Source of the DNA: Gnetum montanum
Taxonomy: Eukaryota; Streptophyta; Gnetopsida; Gnetales; Gnetaceae
Direction of reading: 5' to 3'
Assembly (NCBI GenBank): GCA_015680685.1
Contig: MNCI01007658.1
Span: 80,502 to 144,501, forward strand
Length of the DNA stretch: 64,000 nucleotides
This document shows positions 35,655 to 45,130 of the stretch, one piece after another. Numbering within the stretch: the first letter of the stretch is position 1; the number at the start of each line of letters is the position of its first letter. Below the pieces are notes generated by a model. It did not search any database. It saw only the letters and a program-made list of their open reading frames with translations, and was not told where the DNA came from. Made by a program: the position numbers and the translations under genes.

Positions 35655-36194
35655 CCTCATCAGGGTCTGCCTATTGAAGGTGCTTGATCATGTCGTTGAC
35701 AAGTCTCTACATGAACGTAAACTCATTAGGGATCTCAGCCCGTGACTCCTCAAAAATCGAAGGAGGTCCTACGCCATCAGCATTAGCACTTGTTACATGA
35801 CTAAGCATGTCAGTAAGCACCAAAATGGACTACAATGAGCTAGATGTATCGTCAAACTCACCAGCATTCAACTACAATCTTTCTTCTTGCCAATACAAGA
35901 TGAGGACAGTAGCCTTGGTGGAGGGCCCTACCAAGTCCATACAAGCCCCTCCCTCATGAGCTGATGCCTTTCCTTTTAGGAGACTAGCATATTTTTTATT
36001 CAAGGGAGGTGCCTCTTCATTGATAGGAGAAGGCTCCCTAATGACAAGAGACCCTGCCCTAGAGATAGGAGCTCCCTTATTTCTGACCAGGGCCCTTTCC
36101 TCCAAAACCAGGGCCCCAGCATCATCATTCGTTTCCCTCGTCTTAAGGGCCGACACTTCTTCATTGCCTTCTTCTTCTTCTCCTTCTTCCTCTG
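35655..36194 (-). pseudogene. Acidic/low-complexity exon of the antisense gene
   Basis: Begins with EEEGEEEEGNEEVSALKTRE, then a low-complexity stretch with repeated (A/S)LVxxxxxxIxxxG-like segments. Near the 3' end it has GVGPPSIFEESRAEIPNEFT. The reading from 36156 to 35872 is open. It leads in phase into the next exon across a GTAAGT donor. Confidence 0.55.
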
Positions 36195-36320
36195 CTAGAA
36201 AAAATTCATGTTTGTGTCAAAACAAGTTAGCTCAAAGTAGGTGCTACACTACGCTACACCACCTAGTGCAGCATAGCATAGCAACCTATAGCAAAACAAG
36301 CATTACATGAAAACATTTAC

Positions 36321-37373
36321 CAATAGGAGGTTGTGTCCTCTGTAGCTTAAGCCACAATCTTCATACCTCCTCTTCCTCTACGTGAAGGGTTTCCCTAGTT
36401 GGGGGAGGCCTCTTCCTTCGCAACTCCTTAGGTATAGCCTCAGCTATGAGACATTCCCCCCACATCATGCTACCGGCTATAGTAGGAGACATCTCTCCTA
36501 CGCTTTCTTGGCCACGAACACTGCGAGCTGTCAGATTTTTAGTCGTTACAGACAACGACTCCTCGATCATTTCTGGGGGATCTTGGGCTCACGTGGTCTA
36601 GAGGATCTAGCGAATCCATGGCTTGGAAATCTAGTTGCAATCTTACATGGCCCAGGCCCCATCCTCTCGAACCACCAGAAACTCTGTGAAGCACTTCAGA
36701 CAGCCTATGTAGAAGGCATAGTATATGTTGAAGCAGGACTCTGTTTTTTCACGGAGTCCCAAAATCTTAGCCTGCAAGCCCTTACATAGGAAGCTAGACT
36801 AGTTATAACAAGCCCCTTCTTCCATAACCTCCTGCATTATCCAGGCCTGCTCGAGCCCCAGGACCTTTCCTTGGGTGAGCAGCTATGGGAATGCATGGGC
36901 ATGGAAGACTAGGTAAATCTTCATTGCAAGTCTGCCCTTAAGCTTATCTATGGGGAACCCTTTTTGATCCTTAACGAGCCTCAACCACTCCTTGATGTCC
37001 TGCATCATAAGGATCAACTCTTGCTTATGCCTCAACCCTATGGGTACGTTGTCGGCAAGAACATTGAACAGGTCCATAAACAGTTGGTCATTGATTTCAA
37101 TGACCACTCGCACACCTCGTACACACGTGCGAAAACGACTTACCCTCTCAGAAAAGGAATCGACCAAGGAAATCATCTCTATGGCCAGAATGTTCAGGTT
37201 TAGGGCCATGAATAGATCCATAAGCCTTGCCTTTTGGATGTTCTTGACCAAGGAGTCCATGGCCCTCTGGTCTAACCAACACTGGCTCACTACTACTTCA
37301 CCATACTTGAAGTAGATGCTTGTCCCTTACGTCTCAGCGGTTACCACCGTGACCTCCTAAGGCTTCTTCACCC
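36321..37373 (-). pseudogene. Large helical exon of the antisense gene
   Basis: Exon of about 1.05 kb. Its longest open stretch (37290-36883) includes VSRFRTCVRGVRVVIEINDQ and LRLVKDQKGFPIDKLKGRLA. Later parts contain PPEMIEESLSVTTKNLTARS and an acidic end, EEEEV. General layout (an upstream helical part, then a KIYLVFHAHAFP-type segment) loosely recalls the 3' ORFs of elements A and B, but I cannot claim homology. Four or more stops interrupt it. Phase agrees with the exons on both sides. Confidence 0.55.
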
Positions 37374-37832
37374 CTACAAAAGTTTTCACAAAACATGCTT
37401 AGCATAACAATGCAGAAAATACATGGATTGAAAAAACACTTGAGCATGCGATACTTACTGTTTGACCTACTGGGTCTATATGGTAATGGGAACGACGGGA
37501 GTTCAACAATCATAACCTTTTCAACCATGATCGGTTTGAAGGGCTCTTCCCACTTCTTATCCAGCCAACCCTTCTCATTACATTGGTTGTATGGAACATG
37601 AAATGTGCTTGGGTAGGTATGGTATTCTCCCCTACACTAGCCGATTACACCCGCCCACAGGTTCTTGGCAGAAGAGAACTCTTGTAGGGCTAGCTGCGCT
37701 ATATCCAACAGACTTGATCGGTCATGAACCCCATCATCATTGATAAAAACCTAGTGACAAACACATACTCTTAGCATACAACCAATATGGCTAGTGTTAC
37801 ATATAATAGTGGAGCAAGGATGCAAAACTCAC

Positions 37833-38282
37833 CTACCAGCACAATAAACAGTCTCCTGTGGGTTTTGAAAGCACGTCGCCATATAATGTGCAAGGAATAA
37901 TGTGTTGTACTTGTGATAGTAGTTGTATTTAGGCATGTCCTAGATCTAGGCCAAATGCCTTAAACTTGTTGAGCATTGGCTGGATCCCTCTCCCTACCTG
38001 CTCATGATTACCTCATCAGTAAAAAAATTTTGAATGCCGCGACTTGCCCCAAGCAGCATCGCTTCTATTACGCCATATGCCTCCACCTCCTCTAGGGAGG
38101 ACCAAATGATCACACTATAGTGGTTGAGAAGGAATTGCAAGAAGTTCCATGCCCCTCTTCTGAACCAAACCCCTTGCTCCCCCATGTGTATCTGGGGAGG
38201 AGGGGCATTTTCCATAGGCCTACTCACATGGCATAGGACCCCTCTAATGTCCAGAACGATCAGCCTGGACCTCGACCCTGCC
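37833..38282 (-). pseudogene. FCP1/HAD-phosphatase-like exon of the antisense gene
   Basis: After the acceptor at 38283 the exon reads SRLIVLDIRGVLCHV, then GVWFRRGAWNFLQFLLNHYS and VIIWSSLEEVEAYGVIEAML. This follows the order of the FCP1/NLI-interacting-factor phosphatase fold: LxxLDxxGxL, (K)RPG..EFL and xxxWSSxxxxxVxxxxxxL. The first catalytic Asp is present. The usual second acidic or Asn position (DxDG/DxNG) is Arg, so even the ancestor may not have been catalytic. The exon ends ETVYCAG at a GTGAGT donor. The next exon begins VFINDDGVHDRSSLLDIAQL, resembling the family's late LIDDSP motif. Assigned by motif order only. Confidence 0.6.
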
Positions 38283-38299
38283 CTACACGATGCAATTAG

Positions 38300-38820
38300 T
38301 GAATGTTAGCATCATACTTAAAGGCAATAGACGTGCAACGTAGCAATGTCTAGCAGTCCATGTACACAGCGTAGCATGACCCTCTACCCATACATAGTGT
38401 AGCAAGGGCATGAAAGCCTAACATAAAAAGAACATGCAAATAAGCCTAGCATAGCAACAAAATAATTGACAACATGCTCTAAGAAAATACATGTCATGTT
38501 GTTGCATCACACATAACCTAGCCCTCCCAAGGGTTTTGTGTTATAGCATGCTAGGATCAAGCAACGTAAACTGCCCCCAGCCCCGTGGTTACCACAACCA
38601 CGGCAGTGGTGGTTTTAACGACCTTACATGCAACCACGATGTAACATTTATGCATCTGCCATGACCAAGACGGTGACGGCGGTGATACAAAGGCTAAACT
38701 AACATGATCATAAAAAAAAAACACAAACAGCCAAGAATGAATGCAAAATGAATAAAACGTAAAACAAGAGCAGAGAACAACAAAAAGCGCAAAACAAAGA
38801 TGCAAAAGAGACATGATAAC
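38300..38820 (-). other. Probable first intron(s) of the antisense gene
   Basis: Between the first exon (MAPKTY..., 38932 to about 38820) and the FCP1-like exon. A possible small exon starts after GTCATGGCAG (about 38656) and reads MHKCYIVVACKVVKTTTAVV, but its donor is unclear. The intron sequence contains gtagca/gctacgctgtgt words like those in the LTR. Confidence 0.35.
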
Positions 38821-39080
38821 TTATTAGGTCAACAACGTGCTCTTCTGCACCGTAACGCATGCCTGTGGCGTAGGCTCCATGGTTCTTTGCCTGTTCAACC
38901 TTTGCAAGCGCCAAATAAGTCTTAGGAGCCATTGTCCTACTTACAGATTTACACCTTTTGCTATAAAACTTGCCTTACTAACCGGTTAACATAATTGCTT
39001 CACGCTCCAAAATCACCTTGTGCTCTGATGTGGGCTCTATGCTCTTACAGTGAAAATGGAAAAATTGCCAAGGTTTAACC

Positions 39081-39850
39081 CCTATTTATGGCTATAATGA
39101 CAAGGCAGGGAAACTTGCCTCTCTCTCTCTCTCCGATTAATGCAGAGCGCACCGTACAGTGTAGCATGCTCACCACGACATCATAGCACTATTAGTATTA
39201 AAGCCTTGACACGCTTCAAGCTAGCTACTTGCCTTCTCAAAAATAAAAAATATATATATTTGTTTTTTGATTGAGGGTCTAAAAAGACCTTAAACTAGCA
39301 ATCCTAGCGTAGTTGCACCCCTAATGATCTAAAAAGACCCTAAACTAGCAGTTTCAACTTGTTACAGTTGCAGTCCGCAATGACATTAAACTAATGACAC
39401 CGCATGGTTACATCAGTGATTTTCGCATCTTCTTCCACATAGCCAGTGTCACAATTTCTAGCGGTCTCTTATTTTCGTATATGCAATTTGTATCTACACA
39501 TTAACAATTGGGTACTTCTCATACTCGAAGTTTCTCGTTTTGCATACTATTATTTTGCATGTTAAAATTTTGCATATCGCAATTTGGCAATCTGAAATGA
39601 CACTAAACTAGCAACTTGGCATTCGCATATCGACAGTTTCGTAGTTTCACATTTTACGTTAGCAATCTTACACCTTTAGCAGTTTTGCACTCTAATGCCT
39701 TAACAATCTGCCATGACCCTCAACTGGCAAACTCACAATATTTACATCATCATGCTTTGCAAGACGCATCTCATTGCTGCTTTGCAAAATTTCGTTACAC
39801 ACAATCTCTACCAACAGATGCCACTTAACTAAGCTTTCATTCTATGTTGG
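39081..39850. repeat. Spacer with repeated taaactagca words, right of antisense gene
   Basis: Contains a (ct)n run at 39118-39133 and five phrases such as gac(c/a)ctaaactagca (between about 39289 and 39730), separated by short t-rich pieces of the form 'cgcatat/ttttgca'. It ends at ttctatgttggcag (39840-39853), a good splice acceptor just before the polymerase reading. Confidence 0.6.
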
Positions 39851-39853
39851 CAG

Positions 39854-41130
39854 GTCAAGCAAGAGATGGAAACCCATCGTGACCTTTACACGCCTTTAAT
39901 GTTAGCAGGGCCGCAGGGTAAGCTCGCAAGACAATTGAACCCTAATACAATCGACTAGGAGTTGACCATAACTAGCACTGTAGTAGCCTTAGAAGCATCC
40001 CTAGATTGGCCCAAGCATCTGGTTCAAGCTCTAGACTTAGAGGTCGAGGATGTAACCAAGGATCCTCTCCTTGAGATGCTTGTGACCACATCAAACAGGG
40101 AGGTGAAAATGTTGAAACTTAGCTCCCTCCTAGACACGAAAATGCACAAAAATGTAGTCAAGATTATGCAAGACAACATCGATGTCTTCACATGGTCATA
40201 CAATGACATGCCGAGTCTTGACCCATGGCTAATTTAGCACAGCATCGTCCTAGATCCAAACATGAAGGTAGTCAAGCAAAAGGCTCGCAAAGTTAAGCTA
40301 GAAATCGCACTAGCCGTAAGGGATGAAATCACCAAGCTATACTAAGCAAGTTTCATCCGCGTAGTTGACTATTCAGAGTTGGTATCCAACATCATTGTGG
40401 TTTCAAAGAAAATGGGAGGAATACAGATCTGTATAGACTTCTGGGACTTGAACAAGGCAACGATCAAAGACAACTTCCCACTCCCGAGCATCAATCATCT
40501 CATTGACACTACAACTGGCCATGCTCTGCTATCCTTCATGGATGGTTTCCCCGGATACAACCAAATCCACATTAACCCAGAGCACTAGCTATCAACAACA
40601 TTCATGACCCCATGGGGGACCTTCTACTATACCATGATGCCTTTTAGACTCAAGAATGCTGGAGCAACCTACCAACGAGCCATGACTTACATTTTCACTG
40701 ACTACATCCTGGAAACACTAAACAACTACGTGGATGATATAGCAGTCAAGTCCAAGAAGGTGGCTGATCACCCACACAATCTAGGGGTAGTCCTCAAATG
40801 CTGTCAAATGCACAACTTACTCCTCAATCCTAAGAAGTGCATCTTTGGGGTGAAAACTGGATGCATGTTAGGGTTCGTAGTATCAGAGGCTGGAATACAG
40901 GTGGACCCTAACAAAGTCAAGGCCATCGTCAACCTAGCGCCTCCCAAAAACCTTAAGGAGCCACATGGTTTACAAGGTAGAGTGTAATTCATTCGAAGGT
41001 TTATAGAAAGGTTTACTGACAAGTCACACCCCATGCAACACCTTCTGAAGAAAGGGGTTAACTTCGAATGGATAACCCAGTGTCAACAAGCCTTCAACGA
41101 CCTGAAGAAGGAACTCTCACACCTCTCGAT
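39854..41130 (+). pseudogene. Reverse transcriptase of element T
   Basis: Reading starts after an acceptor-like ttggcag and runs through the RT domain. Motifs: ICIDFWDLNKATIKDNFPLP (40430-40490), LLSFMDGFPGYNQIHINPEH (40530-40588), MTPWGTFYYTMMPFRLKNAG (40604-40663), and the catalytic YVDD within LNNYVDDIAVKSKK (about 40720-40760). Two frames of 69 and 127 codons are open between single stops (TAG 40586, TAA 40985). It copies element RNA into DNA. The motif wording (NAGATYQRAM, YVDDIAVKS) is that of Tat/Ogre RTs. Confidence 0.9.
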
Positions 41131-41500
41131 TGTGCATCCACCACAAAGGGATAAACCCTTCTTTGTCTACCTCGCCATCTTCGATACATCTATCGTGGCA
41201 CTACTATGTTAGAAATGAGATGATGGTTCTAAGATACCGGTGTATTATCTAAGTCATGCACTAATAGTGCACAAGGAAAATTACAACAAAGTGGAGAGGA
41301 ATTTCCTGGCCTTAGTGTTTGCACTAAAAAAGTGGTGGCATTACCTGTTCCGCAGTACAACCAACATCATTTGCAAAAGAAATATACTCTGGGCTATCAC
41401 TAACAACTTATACGAAAGTATTAGGATGGCCCGATGGAAGGCAATAACTATAGAGTTTTTTCTACGCTATGTAATTCAATCGTCGACAAAGGGTCAAGCC
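41131..41500 (+). pseudogene. RNase H (first) of element T
   Basis: Follows RT directly: KPFFVYLAIFDTSIVALLC, then PVYYLSHALIVHKENYNKVE and RNFLALVFALKKWWHYLF, the pattern of the RNase H next to RT in gypsy elements. TAG and TGA occur at about 41210-41218; the frame is then open from 41240 to 41641. Confidence 0.75.
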
Positions 41501-41599
41501 ATAGCGACCCAACTCACGGCCTCGCCAGTCGATGACCAGGCAACCATAGACCCCAAATTCTTAGATGAATATGTTAGCAATGTCAACATTGTCCCATTA

Positions 41600-42096
41600 C
41601 ATTTCGAAGAAACCTTACATTTCGACGGTGCCTCAACTGTGTGAGGAGTTGGCGTCACTGCCGTGATCACATTCCCCTTTGGGGAAATGCATCCATCCAC
41701 TTATCGATTTGTGTTCCCTTGCACCAACAACATGGCAGAATACAAGGGGCTACTCAGAGGCCTCTTAACTACCCAAGCACTATGCATACAACACCTGGCA
41801 ATCTAGAGAGATTCACAACTAGTCGTGAATCAAATCACTGAAGTCTATGCCTGCAAGGCTACACACCTGCAACCCTACTGCGATCTAGCGAAAATCCTGC
41901 TCAAGAAATTCGCAACCACAGATGTGCAACACATGCCATGCAACGAGAACACTGTGGTAGATTCCTTAGCTACCCTCATGTTAAACATTCCATCACATTC
42001 CCTAGAGAACCTTCCAACCTCGATTATGGAATGCACAGAGCCTATCACTCAGGTTGAATACATGCCTTCTGTCAGTGCTTCGGATATCCAGGACTA
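41600..42096 (+). pseudogene. Second (archaeal-type) RNase H of element T
   Basis: After the first RNase H comes another acidic-residue set. LHFDGAST (41617-41640) is followed by NNMAEYKGLLRGLL, then RDSQLVVNQITEVYACKATH, and finally PCNENTVVDSLATLMLN. The DGA, AEY, DSQL and D-SLA pattern is the additional RNase H that distinguishes Tat/Ogre elements from other gypsy lineages. The reading 41825-42097 is open. A TGA at 41641 and a TAG at 41804 interrupt it. Confidence 0.8.
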
Positions 42097-42239
42097 GTAT
42101 GCCAACATTAAAACTTATCTACAGCACGATGAACCCCCAAGTGGATCTACATATGCCTAGAGAGATGAAATCCATAAGCATGCCTGGTAATACGTGCTCA
42201 AGGGAAATGACACCCTATGCCGACATTCCTACGATGGGA

Positions 42240-43336
42240 TATTTCTAGTTTGCGTGGGTGGCGAGCAAGCGCAGAAGGTAGTTAATGAAGTGCATGAGGG
42301 GCTATGCGATGGACACATAGCACCTAGGGCTATGGCTATCAAGATCAAATTCCTAGGATACTACTAGCCCCACAAGGAATGTGATTTCTTGTCAAAAGTC
42401 AAGACATGTGACACGTTCCAGAGATACGCAAATATCATGCATGTCTCGCCTACAAACCTATATCCAACACAAATCATGTGGTCCTTCCAACAATGGGGAT
42501 TAGACTTCATAGGGCCTATCACACCTAAGTACTCCTCAAGGCATAGCTTCATCATCACTACCACTAAGTATTTTACCAAGTGGATGGAAGCTATTCCCCT
42601 AAGGAAAATGACGTCTCAGCAAATCTGTCATTTCATCCTTAACAACATCGTAACAAGGTTTGGGCTTCCAATAACTATTGTGACCGACAATGGGCCATAG
42701 TTCAGCAGTACAAAAACCTAAACCTTCTATAGCAATCTAGGCATTAAATAATCATTTTCTTCCCCTTATTATCTACAGGCAAATGGGCAGGTAGAGGCTA
42801 CAAATAAGTCCATCATCAACTTGTTGAAGCAGATGTTGAACAATAGCAAGAGAAGGTGGCACAAGAAAATACTCTATGTCCTTTGGACCTATAGAACGAC
42901 GTGTAGAACTACAACAAGTAAGACCCCTTACAGTCTTATTTACGGATCTGAAGCTGTCTTTCCTCTTGAGTTGTAGGTACCATCACTCCAGATGATCCTC
43001 GTGGATGTCGTAAGCGAAGCCTAGAACAACAAGTCGTGAACCATCAACCTCAACTCAATGGAGGAGGAGCACATGCAGATGCTGACATGCATCGAGCATT
43101 ACCAAAGGAAGCAGTAGCAAAAGCACCATACAAACTGGCATCGACAACCAATGCAGAAGGGAGACCTCATCCTCAAGGTCGTCCGTGAGCACGTGAGAAA
43201 ATTCTCAGCCAACTGGGAAGGTCCTTACATGGTCACTAAAACCTTCAGAAATGGACCCTTCAAGCTAGTGAACATGGATGACAACGAGTTCGCCAACCTG
43301 ATGAATCACTCGTATCTCAAGCCATACTACGTCTGA
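42240..43336 (+). pseudogene. Integrase of element T
   Basis: N-terminal zinc-binding part: NEVHEGLCDGHIAPRA, with the C-terminal Cys region KTCDTFQRYA. Catalytic core: WGLDFIGPITPKYSSRH (first Asp, about 42503), TIVTDNGP (second Asp, about 42685), and QANGQVEATNKSIINLLKQM (Glu, about 42797). C-terminal domain: FSANWEGPYMVTKTFRNGPF (about 43203-43262), ending LMNHSYLKPYYV at 43336. It inserts the DNA copy. Several TAG stops break it; 42389-42700 and 43151-43336 are open. Confidence 0.88.
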
Positions 43337-43359
43337 AGCACAACAGTAATGCCGGCAAC

Positions 43360-43640
43360 CATCTACTATGACGATAAACTAGCAATAGCACCAAGAAGCA
43401 TCCGCAATGACGATAAACTAGTGGCACCAAGCAACATTTGCTACGACGTTAAACTAGTAGCCACCATCCGCTACAATGTAAAACTAGCACTGCTGATCCG
43501 CCATGACATAAAATTGGCACAGCTCGTCTTCTATGACAATAAACTGGCATGTACAGTCTGCTGGGATCTTAAACTAGCACAACAGTCCACTGGGACCTTA
43601 AACTGGTACATGGTCTACTAAGACCTTAGACTGGGTTTGT
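43360..43640 (+). repeat. Tandem taaactagca repeats after integrase
   Basis: About nine units of 28-39 bp, each with (a/t)taaact(a/g)g(c/t)a preceded by gctacgac or ctgggac-type sequence. The encoded frame looks like repeated (Y/N)DxKLA, but it follows the integrase stop. The duplicate at 45560-45860 has the same units. Confidence 0.75.
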
Positions 43641-44649
43641 GTTGCATCCCCAACATGCACTAGCACAGGATATACATCAAATGTGTGGACACGATGATAA
43701 CGTGTGGGTGGGAAGTCGTAGTTCTAGAATGCAGTTCAAGATGCACTAAGAACGTGATCTAGAGCATACACAGCATCGCCACCCTTGGCATCATGCTAAC
43801 CCTCCAAAGATGCCATATGGCATCACACTAGCCCTTCGAACCTACCATCGCCACGGCCCATCGCCCTAACGGTGGTTCTTGGGCTACTTCTCACATCTAG
43901 AATTCCAGTAGTGTTGTGGCCTAGCCACAATATTATTACTTTGGCTCCCTACCAATGCCCAAGCTTGCACGATGTTAGCTATATAGTAGCTGACCCCATA
44001 GCTAAGCCAGGAATGCAAGCCCCTAGTAGGGATTACAGAGCATCCTCACCCGCAACAACTCTCAGCACCCGAGAGGCCAGCTCCCTTACACCAGTGCTTC
44101 CAAGGCCGCTATCAACCTTCCTTCATTGGACATCGTACACCAGCAATGATGTCTAGCAGCTTCAACAATGTCAACAGCTAGTAAGACCTTTGCCCCTGCA
44201 GGCACGGCTTGCCACAACAGCAAATGCTACAGCGTCACAAAGTAAGTGCCTCGACTAGCCCAGCTACTTCAGAGTGAAAATTCCATAACATGTGTAACAC
44301 AACTCGCCATATGGAAAGCCATTGTAAGTAGGTCAAAACCCTTCATGGATGTAATGCAAATCATCTTGTGAAGGAAACACCTTTCCTACAAGAGATTGAA
44401 GAACATCACCAGCTAAAGATGAAAATGCAGATGAGTCCCTTAGAGCACTCCAACGAGGGACCCTACTAAATATCATCTTTTCTCTCTGCCTTAACATCTA
44501 CAAAACCAATGCAACACTCTCAAGTGTGGTCAAGTGATGTCTCGACACTCACCAAGCAACAACATTAGCATTTCACCTGCTGCGGTGTTTCGTATACTTT
44601 GTTGATGTCTATCGAGCTTGTTCTCCAAACGTCAACAAAGAGGGGCCAA
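43641..44649 (+). other. Spacer between integrase and internal LTR fragment
   Basis: No domain recognised. Duplicated with modest divergence at 45861-46859. It ends with acaaagaggggccaa, a polypurine tract, directly before TGAAACACCCC at 44650. Confidence 0.6.
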
Positions 44650-45130
44650 TGAAACACCCCAAAAATTGCAAGGTCATCCTTGCTTCACCAGGCTTTACAA
44701 CTCGTGCACCACCATGACAGTTCTTCGAGAGGAGAACACTCTATGTCCAGGCCGACTAGTTCAAAAAATTTTCTACTTTAGGTGAAAACAAGCTCTACGG
44801 GTTATCCTGCCTGTCCACCTAAGTAGCCCGCACAACCAATAGCCTACTTAGAAACAGTGCACGAAGTTGGCAGTAGCATTATGGAAGCACAAAATAGTTT
44901 GGCAAGTTTTCTAAGTCACGAAGTCTGCTATGCTATGCTACACCTCTCTATGTAGCATAGCAAGCTTCAGAAGACAATTGTAGAACGAAGCGCCACGCTA
45001 CGCTACATCACATGATGTATCGTAGCATGAAAAAAGCTTCACCACCAATTCCCCATGCCCAATTTCGAGGCCTTCAACAATGTTCCTTTCCTTCATGAAG
45101 CAGCGGACCATGTCTGTTGCTATGCTACAC
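44650..45130 (+). repeat. Truncated internal LTR of element T
   Basis: 481 bp equal to the first part (U3) of the T LTR, from TGAAACACCCC to gctacacta. It then switches abruptly to integrase sequence (ccttacattcttattta). It has a polypurine tract on its left, so it is the beginning of a 3' LTR cut before its TATA box. Confidence 0.85.

Larger units (their letters stand above)
34499..38932 (-). pseudogene. Antisense intron-containing gene inside element T
   Basis: A spliced gene on minus between protease and RT. First ATG at 38932 (MAPKTYLALAKVEQAKNHGA). Supported exons: 38282-37833, 37750-37459, 37373-36321, 36194-35655, 35549-34726 and 34632-34499, which ends in TGA at 34501-34499. Donors include GTGAGT, GTAAGT, GTAAAT, GTAAGT and GTTAGT; acceptors end CACTAG, TTGTAG, TTCTAG, ATGCAG and TTTTAG. 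Junctions 37459/37373, 36321/36194 and 35655/35549 keep phase, while those at 37833/37750 and 34726/34632 do not in the present sequence. Internal stops are mostly TAG/TAA/TGA in place of CAG/CAA/CGA. A CATAAATAGGG word (about 39091-39081, minus) could be its decayed TATA box. Content: FCP1/HAD-like segment, helical middle, acidic and coiled-coil C-terminus. It could be captured host DNA or an element gene; function unknown. Confidence 0.7.
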
